From Pagrus major (lineage: Eukaryota; Chordata; Actinopteri; Spariformes; Sparidae): a DNA stretch of 64,000 nucleotides. Positions 33,021 through 44,855 of the stretch are shown here, piece by piece (the stretch's first letter is position 1; every line of letters starts with the position of its first letter). The translations under genes and the position numbers were made by a program. The stretch covers positions 5,582,150-5,646,149 of the forward strand of contig NC_133238.1 in the NCBI RefSeq assembly GCF_040436345.1. The letters are read 5' to 3'. The notes beneath the pieces were generated by a model. That model was not told where the DNA came from. It ran no database searches and saw nothing but the letters and a program-made list of their open reading frames with translations.

Positions 33021-33665
33021 GAGTTGGAACAGTCTGACACAGGATGGCCTTTCCCAGGCTCAGCCCCGTGGCTGACGGTGCCTCTGGGGGGATAATAGCA
33101 GAGTTAGGTGCCTTGGGCAATTTGCTCATCCTCATTGGGCACTAAAAGTTGCTGCAAATTCAAAAACACTGGTGCGACTTGACGAGGGTGGCTGGTCCAC
33201 ACATTGTGCCTGTTTTGTGTCCTTTTTCCAGCGATCCATCGCTCGGCAAAATAGAAAAATAACACTCCGTCAACGGCCACTTGGCATGATGTCTCCGCCC
33301 AGTCTGAATGCAACCAGAGACAATGTGCCGCACAAAAGCCTACCAGTAGGCATTCCAGCAATGGACGCGTCCAGACCACATTTCTTATGCAATGCCTCGC
33401 AGAGGAGGAGACGCAACAAGGTTTGTGCCGTCTCTAGCAGGCCACGCCCACTCTGCCCTTTTACCGGGAAAACGGGTAACCCGCACGCAACGCACTGCGA
33501 CACAGCAGACGCCGGTGTACTGCAACGCTGTGACTTTCAGGACGGATTGAAACGGTAACACAAGGACCCCAAAGCAGCATTCAGAGGTTGAAGGTCGGCT
33601 TTCCGAGCTGCTCGGCAGAAAGCGCGGGAGACGAGCACTCACTTGTTTTTCTTCCACATTGTCAT

Positions 33666-33829
33666 CAGGGGAGAGCGCGGACGCAGTCCCCCACTACCAC
33701 AAATTATGCAGTCGAGATTCCCACATTTGGGGAATTCGCAGGGGTCAGCACAACCGGAGTGCAATGGCTGAGCCTCGCCCTGGGTGAACCACCTTCTTGA
33801 TCATGGTATCTCCCCTGCCAGGTAAGTAT
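33666..33829 (-). ncRNA. U1 snRNA gene, copy 33
   Basis: Reference U1 sequence. G-type spacer with tgaggggata, matching copy 27 six units earlier. Confidence 0.97.
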
Positions 33830-34474
33830 GAGTTGGAACAGTCTGACACAGGATGGCCTTTCCCAGGCTCAGCCCCCTGGCTGACGGTGCCTCTGAGGGG
33901 ATAATAGCAGAGTTAGGTGCCTTGGGCAATTTGCTCATCCTCATTGGGCACTAAAAGTTGCTGCAAATTCAAAAACACTGGTGCGACTTGACGAGGGTGG
34001 CTGGTCCACACATTGTGCCTGTTTTGTGTCCTTTTTCCAGCGATCCATCGCTCGGCAAAATAGAAAAATAACACTCCGTCAACAGCCACTTGGCATGATG
34101 TCTCCGCCCAGTCTGAATGCAACCAGAGACAATGTGCCGCACAAAAGCCTACCAGTAGGCATTCCAGCAATGGACGCGTCCAGACCACATTTCTTATGCA
34201 ATGGCTCGCAGAGGAGGAGACGCAACAAGGTTTGTGCCGTCTCTAGCAGGCCACGCCCACTCTGCCCTTTTACCGGGAAAACGGGTAACCCGCACGCAAC
34301 GCACTGCGACACAGCAGACGCCGGTGTACTGCAACGCTGTGACTTTCAGGACGGATTGAAACGGTAACACAAGGACCCCAAAGCAGCATTCAGAGGTTGA
34401 AGGTTGGCTTTCCGAGCTGCTCGGCAGAAAGTGCGGGAGACGAGCACTCATTTGTTTTTCTTCCACATTGTCAT

Positions 34475-34638
34475 CAGGGGAGAGCGCGGACGCAGTCCCC
34501 CACTACCACAAATTATGCAGTCGAGATTCCCACATTTGGGGAATTCGCAGGGGTCAGCACAACCGGAGTGCAATGGCTGAGCCTCGCCCTGGGTGAACCA
34601 CCTTCTTGATCATGGTATCTCCCCTGCCAGGTAAGTAT
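34475..34638 (-). ncRNA. U1 snRNA gene, copy 34
   Basis: Reference U1 sequence. V-type spacer with gggttacccg like copy 28, but PSE variant ccccgtgg. Confidence 0.97.
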
Positions 34639-35283
34639 GAGTTGGAACAGTCTGACACAGGATGGCCTTTCCCAGGCTCAGCCCCGTGGCTGACGGTGCC
34701 TCTGGGGGGATAATAGCAGAGTTAGGTGCCTTGGGCAATTTGCTCATCCTCATTGGGCACTAAAAGTTGCTGCAAATTCAAAAACACTGGTGCGACTTGA
34801 CGAGGGTGGCTGGTCCACACATTGTGCCTGTTTTGTGTCCTTTTTCCAGCGATCCATCGCTCGGCAAAATAGAAAAATAACACTCCGTCAACGGCCACTT
34901 GGCATGATGTCTCCGCCCAGTCTGAATGCAACCAGAGACAATGTGCCGCACAAAAGCCTACCAGTAGGCATTCCAGCAATGGACGTGTCCAGACCACATT
35001 TCTTATGCAATGCCTCGCAGAGGAGGAGACGCAACAAGGTTTGTGCCGTCTCTAGCAGGCCACGCCCACTCTGCCCTTTTACCGGGAAAACGGGTTACCC
35101 GCACGCAACGCACTGCGACACAGCAGACGCCGGTGTACTGCAACGCTGTGACTTTCAGGACGGATTGAAACGGTAACACAAGGACCCCAAAGCAGCATTC
35201 AGAGGTTGAAGGTTGGCTTTCCGAGCTGCTCGGCAGAAAGCGCGCCAGACGAGCACTCACTTGTTTTTCTTCCACATTGTCAT

Positions 35284-35447
35284 CAGGGGAGAGCGCGGAC
35301 GCAGTCCCCCACTACCACAAATTATGCAGTCGAGATTCCCACATTTGGGGAATTCGCAGGGGTCAGCACAACCGGAGTGCAATGGCTGAGCCTCGCCCTG
35401 GGTGAACCACCTTCTTGATCATGGTATCTCCCCTGCCAGGTAAGTAT
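35284..35447 (-). ncRNA. U1 snRNA gene, copy 35
   Basis: Reference U1 sequence and spacer, PSE variant ccccgtgg, matching copy 29. Confidence 0.97.
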
Positions 35448-36092
35448 GAGTTGGAACAGTCTGACACAGGATGGCCTTTCCCAGGCTCAGCCCCGTGGCT
35501 GACGGTGCCTCTGGGGGGATAATAGCAGAGTTAGGTGCCTTGGGCAATTTGCTCATCCTCATTGGGCACTAAAAGTTGCTGCAAATTCAAAAACACTGGT
35601 GCGACTTGACGAGGGTGGCTGGTCCACACATTGTGCCTGTTTTGTGTCCTTTTTCCAGCGATCCATCGCTCGGCAAAATAGAAAAATAACACTCCGTCAA
35701 CGGCCACTTGGCATGATGTCTCCGCCCAGTCTGAATGCAACCAGAGACAATGTGCCGCACAAAAGCCTACCAGTAGGCATTCCAGCAATGGACGCGTCCA
35801 GACCACATTTCTTATGCAATGCCTCGCAGAGGAGGAGACGCAACAAGGTTTGTGCCGTCTCTAGCAGGCCACGCCCACTCTGCCCTTTTACCGGGAAAAC
35901 GGGTAACCCGCACGCAACGCACTGCGACACAGCAGACGCCGGTGTACTGCAACGCTGTGACTTTCAGGACGGATTGAAACGGTAACACAAGGACCCCAAA
36001 GCAGCATTCAGAGGTTGAAGGTCGGCTTTCCGAGCTGCTCGGCAGAAAGCGCGGGAGACGAGCACTCACTTGTTTTTCTTCCACATTGTCAT

Positions 36093-36256
36093 CAGGGGAG
36101 AGCGCGGACGCAGTCCCCCACTACCACAAATTATGCAGTCGAGATTCCCACATTTGGGGAATTCGCAGGGGTCAGCACAACCGGAGTGCAATGGCTGAGC
36201 CTCGCCCTGGGTGAACCACCTTCTTGATCATGGTATCTCCCCTGCCAGGTAAGTAT
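36093..36256 (-). ncRNA. U1 snRNA gene, copy 36
   Basis: Reference U1 sequence. tgaggggata as in copy 30, but the far spacer mixes reference (gtcggctt) and V (gcgcgcc) markers, a sign of exchange within the unit. Confidence 0.97.
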
Positions 36257-36901
36257 GAGTTGGAACAGTCTGACACAGGATGGCCTTTCCCAGGCTCAGC
36301 CCCCTGGCTGACGGTGCCTCTGAGGGGATAATAGCAGAGTTAGGTGCCTTGGGCAATTTGCTCATCCTCATTGGGCACTAAAAGTTGCTGCAAATTCAAA
36401 AACACTGGTGCGACTTGACGAGGGTGGCTGGTCCACACATTGTGCCTGTTTTGTGTCCTTTTTCCAGCGATCCATCGCTCGGCAAAATAGAAAAATAACA
36501 CTCCGTCAACGGCCACTTGGCATGATGTCTCCGCCCAGTCTGAATGCAACCAGAGACAATGTGCCGCACAAAAGCCTACCAGTAGGCATTCCAGCAATGG
36601 ACGCGTCCAGACCACATTTCTTATGCAATGCCTCGCAGAGGAGGAGACGCAACAAGGTTTGTGCCGTCTCTAGCAGGCCACGCCCACTCTGCCCTTTTAC
36701 CGGGAAAACGGGTAACCCGCACGCAACGCACTGCGACACAGCAGACGCCGGTGTACTGCAACGCTGTGACTTTCAGGACGGATTGAAACGGTAACACAAG
36801 GACCCCAAAGCAGCATTCAGAGGTTGAAGGTCGGCTTTCCGAGCTGCTCGGCAGAAAGCGCGCCAGACGAGCACTCACTTGTTTTTCTTCCACATTGTCA
36901 T

Positions 36902-37065
36902 CAGGGGAGAGCGCGGACGCAGTCCCCCACTACCACAAATTATGCAGTCGAGATTCCCACATTTGGGGAATTCGCAGGGGTCAGCACAACCGGAGTGCAA
37001 TGGCTGAGCCTCGCCCTGGGTGAACCACCTTCTTGATCATGGTATCTCCCCTGCCAGGTAAGTAT
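36902..37065 (-). ncRNA. U1 snRNA gene, copy 37
   Basis: Reference U1 sequence. The spacer has tgtggggata, aaaccactgg and gagacgatg, shared with copy 39 on the far side of LINE copy D. Confidence 0.97.
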
Positions 37066-37710
37066 GAGTTGGAACAGTCTGACACAGGATGGCCTTTCCC
37101 AGGCTCAGCCCCCTGGCTGACGGTGCCTCTGTGGGGATAATAGCAGAGTTAGGTGCCTTGGGCAATTTGCTCATCCTCATTGGGCACTAAAAGTTGCTGC
37201 AAATTCAAAACCACTGGTGCGACTTGACGAGGGTGGCTGGTCCACACATTGTGCCTGTTTTGTGTCCTTTTTCCAGCGATCCATCGCTCGGCAAAATAGA
37301 AAAATAACACTCCGTCAACGGCCACTTGGCATGATGTCTCCGCCCAGTCTGAATGCAACCAGAGACGATGTGCCGCACAAAAGCCTACCAGTAGGCATTC
37401 CAGCAATGGACGCGTCCAGACCACATTTCTTATGCAATGCCTCGCAGAGGAGGAGACGCAACAAGGTTTGTGCCGTCTCTAGCAGGCCACGCCCACTCTG
37501 CCCTTTTACCGGGAAAACGGGTAACCCGCACGCAACGCACTGCGACACAGCAGACGCCGGTGTACTGCAACGCTGTGACTTTCAGGACGGATTGAAACGG
37601 TAACACAAGGACCCCAAAGCAGCATTCAGAGGTTGAAGGTCGGCTTTCCGAGCTGCTCGGCAGAAAGCGCGGGAGACGAGCACTCACTTGTTTTTCTTCC
37701 ACATTGTCAT

Positions 37711-37837
37711 CAGGGGAGAGCGCGGACGCAGTCCCCCACTACCACAAATTATGCAGTCGAGATTCCCACATTTGGGGAATTCGCAGGGGTCAGCACAACC
37801 GGAGTGCAATGGCTGAGCCTCGCCCTGGGTGAACCAC
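37711..37837 (-). pseudogene. U1 snRNA 3' part (nt 38-164), split by LINE copy D
   Basis: U1 copy 38. The 5' part is at 43204-43237. The break is before nt 38, as in the other split copies. Confidence 0.96.
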
Positions 37838-38027
37838 TTTTCACTTTTTAGAAGCTTTTATTAATTTCAGTCAAAATTAGTTACAGACATACATTAATCC
37901 CACAATTACAATTGCCCAACACCAAGTAGATATTCTAATCAAATAAATAATAGTTACATTTCATTCAATAAACATTCTATTCAGCAGTTGTAACACCAAA
38001 TAGATGTTCCATTCAGTTTTCTTAATT

Positions 38028-41000
38028 TTAAAAAAGATCCATTAAAGCAACAGGAATTTTGTCAGTTTTCCACCAGTTTTTCATTTCTTGATCATTATAC
38101 TTAATTCTATCCCTAATGATGTAGTCCCTGACACCTGTAATGCCAACCTTTGCCACAGAATCAGGTGAAATAGAGAGCTTTCTGAAGGCAGTTAGGTTTC
38201 TGCATTTCCAGATACCTTCTTTGACACAGTTGATGATTGCCCACCACCTTTCATTTCTGTCCTTTTCATCTGTCTCAATGTTTCCATATAAAACATCCAT
38301 TTCATTAGGGGCTCTAAAAAGGTCTGTTAACCATGGATTTAGAATTTCCCACACTGCCCTTGAAACAGCGCATGACCAAAAGCAGTGGGCCACATCTTCA
38401 CCATCATTACAATTTTTTATTGGACATTTAGCACTACGTGTGCATCGCCTTCTCAGTAAGAAGGCTCTTGTAGGGACACAATTTTGGGCTATCTTCCAGG
38501 CCAGGTCCTTATGTACATTGAACAAAAATGGTAAGTTTACATTTTTCCAAACTCTGATGCATTTGCTCTCAGGTAGGATACCTACCGGCACAAGGCTAGA
38601 GGTCGGGGGTGAAAGGCACCCCTCCACATCAACCCTATCTATTTTACCTACCACAGACCAATCTAACTTTGCTACTTTAAAGAGTGTTAATGCTCTCTCG
38701 TATAGAGCTGGTCTACTTTCAGCATTGGGCGTACAAAGAGAAACCCTTTTACCCTTCCCTCGATACATCATGCGGCCTACCCAAAACTTGGCAAAATGAA
38801 ACCAGAGACTGGTATTGCTCTCTGTAAAAACCGCATTTAAAATTGGTGTCAAAAAAAGGGCATCAAATTTGGCCCCCAACTCAGGTACAGCTTTCCCTCC
38901 TTTAACCAGAGGTTTGTACATGATGTCTCTTTTGACATGTTCTTGTTGGGAGCTCCAAATGAATTGAAACATGATGCGTCTCAAAGAGGTCAGGAATGTC
39001 TTGGGAGCTGGCAGAGTGGCTGCCAGAAAGGTCAAAGAGGCCAGAACCTCAGCCTTAATCACCAAAATTTTGCCAGTGAATGTTAGATCCCTCTCCTCCC
39101 ACTGAAGCAATTTCCCTTTGATAGCTGGTAATCTTGTTTCCCAATTTATGATTTCCATTCCCTTCCCAATTTCCACTCCCAAAATTTTTACCCTCTCTTC
39201 TTTTTCAACCAACCCTAAATCAGGCTTTCTTTCTGGCCAATTAAGGTAGAGGATCTCACTTTTGGCCCGGTTCAGTTTGGCCCCAGATGCTTGAGAAAAT
39301 TGCTCACTCCACTGGAGGGCTTTAACCATTGAATTATTGCTGGTACAAAGGATTGTCAAGTCATCCATATACAGGGACATTTTAGCCTCCTTTCGATTAC
39401 TACCAGGGACAGGAAGGCCCCGAATATCAGTGTCATGTTTTATCCCACAGGCCAGAGGCTCCATGGCTAGTACAAACAGGCTGACTGATAGCGGGCATCC
39501 CTGTCTGACCCCTGACTGGATCTTAATAGGTTCACTGAAGTGGCCATTAATGTTTACTCTACTAGAGCAATCAAAGTACAGTAAATTAATCCATGCCCTC
39601 AACTGTGGGCCAAACCCAAACCTCACCAGTGCTTCTTTGAGATACTCATGGCTTATTCTATCAAAGGCTTTTTCTAAATCCAGGCCAGCAATACATAGGG
39701 GTACATTGCGATCTAAAGCATACAAGTATGAATCTCTTATTAAAGCAAGGTTATCACTCATGGAGCGACCTGGAACCACACAGGTCTGCTCGACCCCAAC
39801 CAACCTCTCTATCACCTCTTGTAGGCGAAGAAAGATTGCTTTTGCTAGAATCTTACGATCAACACCAAGGAGTGTAAGGGGGCGCCAGTTTTTAAGATCT
39901 TTTTTCTCACCTTTCTTAAATAGAAGGGAAATGGTACCTTCCTTTAGGGATGGTGGTAACGACCCTAATTGGAGGCTCTCATTGTACATCTCCAAAAGAG
40001 GGGCCTTTAACTCTGCCCAGAAGGTAGTATAAAATTCTTTTGGCAACCCATCTGCCCCAGGGGCCTTGTTATTTTGCATGCTTTCTACTGCTTTGGTGAG
40101 TTCACTCAGAGATATTTTACTGTCAAGCTTCCCTTTAAATTCGTTAATATTTTTATCTACTTTAGATAGAAGGTTTTCTAAAGCTGTCTTATCTAAATCT
40201 TCACTTTTGTAAAGATCAGAGTAGAAGGAGTGTACACAACTTAGTATCTCATGTATTTCAGTTTTTTCTTGTCCCTCTTTATTCTTTAATCCTTCTATAA
40301 AGTTTTTAGGCCTAGCTAATTTCCTAAAAAAGTATCTAGAGCATTTTTCATTGTTTTCCATGTGGTGGACTCGGCTACGAATCAGTAGCCCCCGACTGGC
40401 CGCCGTAGAGAGGCGTAACATCTCTCTCTTCAATTGAGCTATATCCTCTGCAACATCTAGCCCGGCATAAGCCATTATATAAAATCTCTGCAGCTTTGCC
40501 TGATATTTCTGGAGCTTCAGACGTCTCTTTTTAGCAGTTCGTTTACCCACCTCTATGAAAAAAGTTTTTGCCCTAATCTTGACTTCTTCCCACCATTCCC
40601 CCACAGAGTTGAAGGAGGGCTTAAGAGAGAGCCATTGGTTAAGCTTCACCTTAAAATCATTGACCACCTTTGCATCTTGTAGTAGGGAAATATTCAGCTT
40701 CCATGAACCTCTACCTTTTTTGATGTTTTCTTTAAACATGAGAGAACATTCAATTTTATGATGGTCAGAGAAAAAAACTGGCGTGACTGCTGCATCTACA
40801 ACCTGCAGCCCCCTTGATGTCAACAGAAAGTCTATTCTGGAATGGGTTCTGCCGTTGGACCAGGTATACCCAGGTAAACTCGGATTTTTTAAGCGGTAAA
40901 CATCTATCAGTCTAAAATCTTTAATAATGTTTTTTAGGATTTCAGAACTGGAGTCCAGCCTTACTGTGGAGGTGGTTAACTTTTCTTTTTTGCTTACCAA

Positions 41001-41453
41001 GCAGTTGAAATCGCCACCCAGAATGACCTCTCTGTTACACAACAAAAGGGGTTGTAATTCTTTGAGCACTGTTAACCGTTCTCGGAGCTCAACAGGGCAA
41101 TACACATTGATTACTCTTAACTTAGCGTTAAACAGTGAAACATCAACACATAGAATTCTCCCATCTATCACACGTTGTACCTTCTGGATGATAAAATCAT
41201 GCCCTCTAAATAATACTGCAACCCCTGAAGATCTGTTTTTGTTGTCGCCTGACCATACTGATGGGCCGTGGCTCCATCTCTCCTCGAAGACCTTGTAATT
41301 CTCTCTATAGGATACATTACATTCTTGAAGTAGGAAGATGTCATTACCCTCTGAGTGTAGAAAAGTGAAGGCTGATGAGCACTTTACTGGGTCATTTAGT
41401 CCTCTAGTATTGAGGGATGCTATAGAGAGAGGAGCCATAGAAGTGCAGTTCAA
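38028..41453 (-). CDS. LINE ORF2: APE endonuclease and reverse transcriptase (copy D)
   Basis: 1141 aa, same domains and catalytic residues as in copy C. It differs from C at I183, I293, S647, R687, T773 and E787, and at SVVG and NPW near the C-terminus. R687, just before the YMDD strand, is private to this copy. None of these changes touches a known catalytic residue. Confidence 0.95.
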   Translation of the reverse strand: MNCTSMAPLSIASLNTRGLNDPVKCSSAFTFLHSEGNDIFLLQECNVSYRENYKVFEERWSHGPSVWSGDNKNRSSGVAVLFRGHDFIIQKVQRVIDGRILCVDVSLFNAKLRVINVYCPVELRERLTVLKELQPLLLCNREVILGGDFNCLVSKKEKLTTSTVRLDSSSEILKNIIKDFRLIDVYRLKNPSLPGYTWSNGRTHSRIDFLLTSRGLQVVDAAVTPVFFSDHHKIECSLMFKENIKKGRGSWKLNISLLQDAKVVNDFKVKLNQWLSLKPSFNSVGEWWEEVKIRAKTFFIEVGKRTAKKRRLKLQKYQAKLQRFYIMAYAGLDVAEDIAQLKREMLRLSTAASRGLLIRSRVHHMENNEKCSRYFFRKLARPKNFIEGLKNKEGQEKTEIHEILSCVHSFYSDLYKSEDLDKTALENLLSKVDKNINEFKGKLDSKISLSELTKAVESMQNNKAPGADGLPKEFYTTFWAELKAPLLEMYNESLQLGSLPPSLKEGTISLLFKKGEKKDLKNWRPLTLLGVDRKILAKAIFLRLQEVIERLVGVEQTCVVPGRSMSDNLALIRDSYLYALDRNVPLCIAGLDLEKAFDRISHEYLKEALVRFGFGPQLRAWINLLYFDCSSRVNINGHFSEPIKIQSGVRQGCPLSVSLFVLAMEPLACGIKHDTDIRGLPVPGSNRKEAKMSLYMDDLTILCTSNNSMVKALQWSEQFSQASGAKLNRAKSEILYLNWPERKPDLGLVEKEERVKILGVEIGKGMEIINWETRLPAIKGKLLQWEERDLTFTGKILVIKAEVLASLTFLAATLPAPKTFLTSLRRIMFQFIWSSQQEHVKRDIMYKPLVKGGKAVPELGAKFDALFLTPILNAVFTESNTSLWFHFAKFWVGRMMYRGKGKRVSLCTPNAESRPALYERALTLFKVAKLDWSVVGKIDRVDVEGCLSPPTSSLVPVGILPESKCIRVWKNVNLPFLFNVHKDLAWKIAQNCVPTRAFLLRRRCTRSAKCPIKNCNDGEDVAHCFWSCAVSRAVWEILNPWLTDLFRAPNEMDVLYGNIETDEKDRNERWWAIINCVKEGIWKCRNLTAFRKLSISPDSVAKVGITGVRDYIIRDRIKYNDQEMKNWWKTDKIPVALMDLF

Positions 41454-41493
41454 AGGGGTGAAGAGGGTTAGATCAGTGACAACTATGTAACAT

Positions 41494-43101
41494 CTACTTT
41501 TTCTTAATTATCTTCTTTTTCTTTGGTTTCACATCTCTTTCCACCTTTCTTGACATGTCTTTTATCTGTGTTGTAGATGTAAAAGCAACTACAACATCTT
41601 GCTCAAGAAAGGGGTTTGATGTGGGGGAGGAAACGGGCCAGTTGGAATGAGGTAACACAGAAGAGGTCGAGGGGGAGGATTCACCTGATGGGGGGGACTC
41701 ATTTACCCGTTTTCTTGAAGGAGAGTCCACTGTGTCTGGTACCAAGGTGGTGGCAATGGGAAGGGGCAAAGAGGTCAGTAAGGATTGGGAGGCATCTTCA
41801 TCCCGTTCCATGGAGGTCTGGGAGCTGAGATCTGGCACTGATGCAAGGTTGACTGTAGATGTTGACCTCGGGCGTTGGCCATCCAATGATGAGGAGGCAG
41901 ATGAGTCTGGTCCCTGATGGATGGTGATGATTGGCAGCAGGGATGTTGAGCCCTCAACTTCCTTGAAGAGAGAATTGGCCGTTGGTTCTTGTTTCAAGGT
42001 AGCTGCATGAGGAGAGATGCTAGCCAGCAGGTTGTCCAGACGGTTCCCTGCCTCCTGTAGAGTCATCGGTGTCAACTCTGTCCTTGAGCTGGAGCCAGGT
42101 TCGGGAGGATGGTCTGCTTGATGGAAAGCAGTGAGGTCCATTGTGGAGGCAGGGGAGTTGAACGCTTCGTCGTCATTCTCTAATAGCCCAGCGCTCCAGT
42201 CCAAGACTCGTGTTCCCTCTTGTACCTCCTCCTCCAGGTCCAACACCGGTTCTTCACTTGGCTGTTGGAGTGCAGGGCCAGATGGCTGTCGCACTGGGCT
42301 TGTATGTTGAGAGGGCGCCTGATTGTTGCCAGAGTTTTCAGCAATGTGGTCTTGGCCTAAAGAAACAATTGATCTTACTGTGGACAGTTTCAGCCGGTTG
42401 GAGTATGCTTGAGGGCAGTCTTTAAAGCGATGTTGGGCTGAGGCACAGAGATTGCATTTTACAGGGGTTGGACATTGGGCTGTTGTATGGTCGAATGCTT
42501 TGCAGTTCCTGCAGAGGTCCACCGTACATGCAGCAGCCAGATGTTCTAGGCTGCCGCATTTACGACATTCTTTTGGCTGACCAGAGTAGAACACAGACCC
42601 TCTGAAGGCTCCCAACTGGATGTTGCTTGGGAGATGCTGGAGGACCCCCTGTCGCCTTATGAGACGCACTTGAAATCGTCTGGTGCCTGTCTTGATTCCA
42701 TCTATGTCAACAACTTCCATGGCATGAATCACCTCACAGTACCGAGCCATCCATGTCCAAACATCCTGGTTCCTGACTCTCTCAGAGAAAATCATTACAT
42801 GTACTGTTTTCAGGTCTCTCTCTGCCAAAGGTGACATAATAATGTTCTTGAAGCTTGTTGTTGACTTTTTCTTGATTTCAAACTTTTCCAGGCAACTTTC
42901 GTAGTATCGTGTTGTTGTAAATATCACCTCAAAGATCTTCTTACCCGGAAATGCAAAAACGTAGTCAAGCTGGTTGGTGGAAATGCCAAGTTCTTTTTGC
43001 AAAATCTGTCTGCTGAATTGCAGCCGGTCCATCTGAAGATCTTCCAGAAGGTCGAAGCGGACAGCATTCCTGCGGTTGGCTTGATTGTTTCCTAACGCCA
43101 T
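41494..43101 (-). CDS. LINE ORF1: triple-CCHC nucleic-acid-binding protein (copy D)
   Basis: 535 aa with all three CX2CX4HX4C knuckles kept. Differences from copy C include N160, L196 and F203, plus three changes in the disordered region (KEVEG, PDLSS, ERDED). L196 and F203 lie in or beside knuckle 2 but not on its ligands. Confidence 0.92.
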   Translation of the reverse strand: MALGNNQANRRNAVRFDLLEDLQMDRLQFSRQILQKELGISTNQLDYVFAFPGKKIFEVIFTTTRYYESCLEKFEIKKKSTTSFKNIIMSPLAERDLKTVHVMIFSERVRNQDVWTWMARYCEVIHAMEVVDIDGIKTGTRRFQVRLIRRQGVLQHLPSNIQLGAFRGSVFYSGQPKECRKCGSLEHLAAACTVDLCRNCKAFDHTTAQCPTPVKCNLCASAQHRFKDCPQAYSNRLKLSTVRSIVSLGQDHIAENSGNNQAPSQHTSPVRQPSGPALQQPSEEPVLDLEEEVQEGTRVLDWSAGLLENDDEAFNSPASTMDLTAFHQADHPPEPGSSSRTELTPMTLQEAGNRLDNLLASISPHAATLKQEPTANSLFKEVEGSTSLLPIITIHQGPDSSASSSLDGQRPRSTSTVNLASVPDLSSQTSMERDEDASQSLLTSLPLPIATTLVPDTVDSPSRKRVNESPPSGESSPSTSSVLPHSNWPVSSPTSNPFLEQDVVVAFTSTTQIKDMSRKVERDVKPKKKKIIKKK

Positions 43102-43203
43102 GCTGGTCCTCTGGCCAGAAAGGAGCCGGGATGATATAGCCGCCGACGCTATTTACTTTATTGTGCCCCATACACCGCTCGACAACAATAGAGTCAGTTG
43201 ATA

Positions 43204-43237
43204 CTTGATCATGGTATCTCCCCTGCCAGGTAAGTAT
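43204..43237 (-). pseudogene. U1 snRNA 5' part (nt 1-34) of split copy 38
   Basis: Ends at CAAG against the 5' end of LINE copy D. It keeps its PSE upstream. The spacer has gttggctt and actcattt. Confidence 0.95.
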
Positions 43238-43882
43238 GAGTTGGAACAGTCTGACACAGGATGGCCTTTCCCAGGCTCAGCCCCCTGGCTGACGGTGCCT
43301 CTGGGGGGATAATAGCAGAGTTAGGTGCCTTGGGCAATTTGCTCATCCTCATTGGGCACTAAAAGTTGCTGCAAATTCAAAAACACTGGTGCGACTTGAC
43401 GAGGGTGGCTGGTCCACACATTGTGCCTGTTTTGTGTCCTTTTTCCAGCGATCCATCGCTCGGCAAAATAGAAAAATAACACTCCGTCAACGGCCACTTG
43501 GCATGATGTCTCCGCCCAGTCTGAATGCAACCAGAGACAATGTGCCGCACAAAAGCCTACCAGTAGGCATTCCAGCAATGGACGCGTCCAGACCACATTT
43601 CTTATGCAATGCCTCGCAGAGGAGGAGACGCAACAAGGTTTGTGCCGTCTCTAGCAGGCCACGCCCACTCTGCCCTTTTACCGGGAAAACGGGTAACCCG
43701 CACGCAACGCACTGCGACACAGCAGACGCCGGTGTACTGCAACGCTGTGACTTTCAGGACGGATTGAAACGGTAACACAAGGACCCCAAAGCAGCATTCA
43801 GAGGTTGAAGGTTGGCTTTCCGAGCTGCTCGGCAGAAAGCGCGGGAGACGAGCACTCATTTGTTTTTCTTCCACATTGTCAT

Positions 43883-44046
43883 CAGGGGAGAGCGCGGACG
43901 CAGTCCCCCACTACCACAAATTATGCAGTCGAGATTCCCACATTTGGGGAATTCGCAGGGGTCAGCACAACCGGAGTGCAATGGCTGAGCCTCGCCCTGG
44001 GTGAACCACCTTCTTGATCATGGTATCTCCCCTGCCAGGTAAGTAT
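43883..44046 (-). ncRNA. U1 snRNA gene, copy 39
   Basis: Reference U1 sequence. The spacer is the same haplotype as copy 37 (tgtggggata, aaaccactgg, gagacgatg). Confidence 0.97.
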
Positions 44047-44691
44047 GAGTTGGAACAGTCTGACACAGGATGGCCTTTCCCAGGCTCAGCCCCCTGGCTG
44101 ACGGTGCCTCTGTGGGGATAATAGCAGAGTTAGGTGCCTTGGGCAATTTGCTCATCCTCATTGGGCACTAAAAGTTGCTGCAAATTCAAAACCACTGGTG
44201 CGACTTGACGAGGGTGGCTGGTCCACACATTGTGCCTGTTTTGTGTCCTTTTTCCAGCGATCCATCGCTCGGCAAAATAGAAAAATAACACTCCGTCAAC
44301 GGCCACTTGGCATGATGTCTCCGCCCAGTCTGAATGCAACCAGAGACGATGTGCCGCACAAAAGCCTACCAGTAGGCATTCCAGCAATGGACGCGTCCAG
44401 ACCACATTTCTTATGCAATGCCTCGCAGAGGAGGAGACGCAACAAGGTTTGTGCCGTCTCTAGCAGGCCACGCCCACTCTGCCCTTTTACCGGGAAAACG
44501 GGTAACCCGCACGCAACGCACTGCGACACAGCAGACGCCGGTGTACTGCAACGCTGTGACTTTCAGGACGGATTGAAACGGTAACACAAGGACCCCAAAG
44601 CAGCATTCAGAGGTTGAAGGTCGGCTTTCCGAGCTGCTCGGCAGAAAGCGCGGGAGACGAGCACTCACTTGTTTTTCTTCCACATTGTCAT

Positions 44692-44855
44692 CAGGGGAGA
44701 GCGCGGACGCAGTCCCCCACTACCACAAATTATGCAGTCGAGATTCCCACATTTGGGGAATTCGCAGGGGTCAGCACAACCGGAGTGCAATGGCTGAGCC
44801 TCGCCCTGGGTGAACCACCTTCTTGATCATGGTATCTCCCCTGCCAGGTAAGTAT
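44692..44855 (-). ncRNA. U1 snRNA gene, copy 40
   Basis: Reference U1 sequence. The spacer has gacacgtcc like copy 13, but gctcggcaaaa, and a private gacactgcag. Confidence 0.97.

Larger units (their letters stand above)
37838..43203 (-). mobile_element. U1-targeting Tx1-like LINE, copy D, full length
   Basis: A 5366-bp element with the layout of copy C (102-nt 5' UTR, ORF1, ORF2, 190-nt 3' UTR). Same insertion geometry: U1 nt 35-37 lost, no target duplication, U1 orientation. Both ORFs are open. It shares most of its differences from C with copy E. Its flanking spacers differ from those of C and E, so it is probably a separate insertion and not a copy made by array expansion. Confidence 0.95.
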
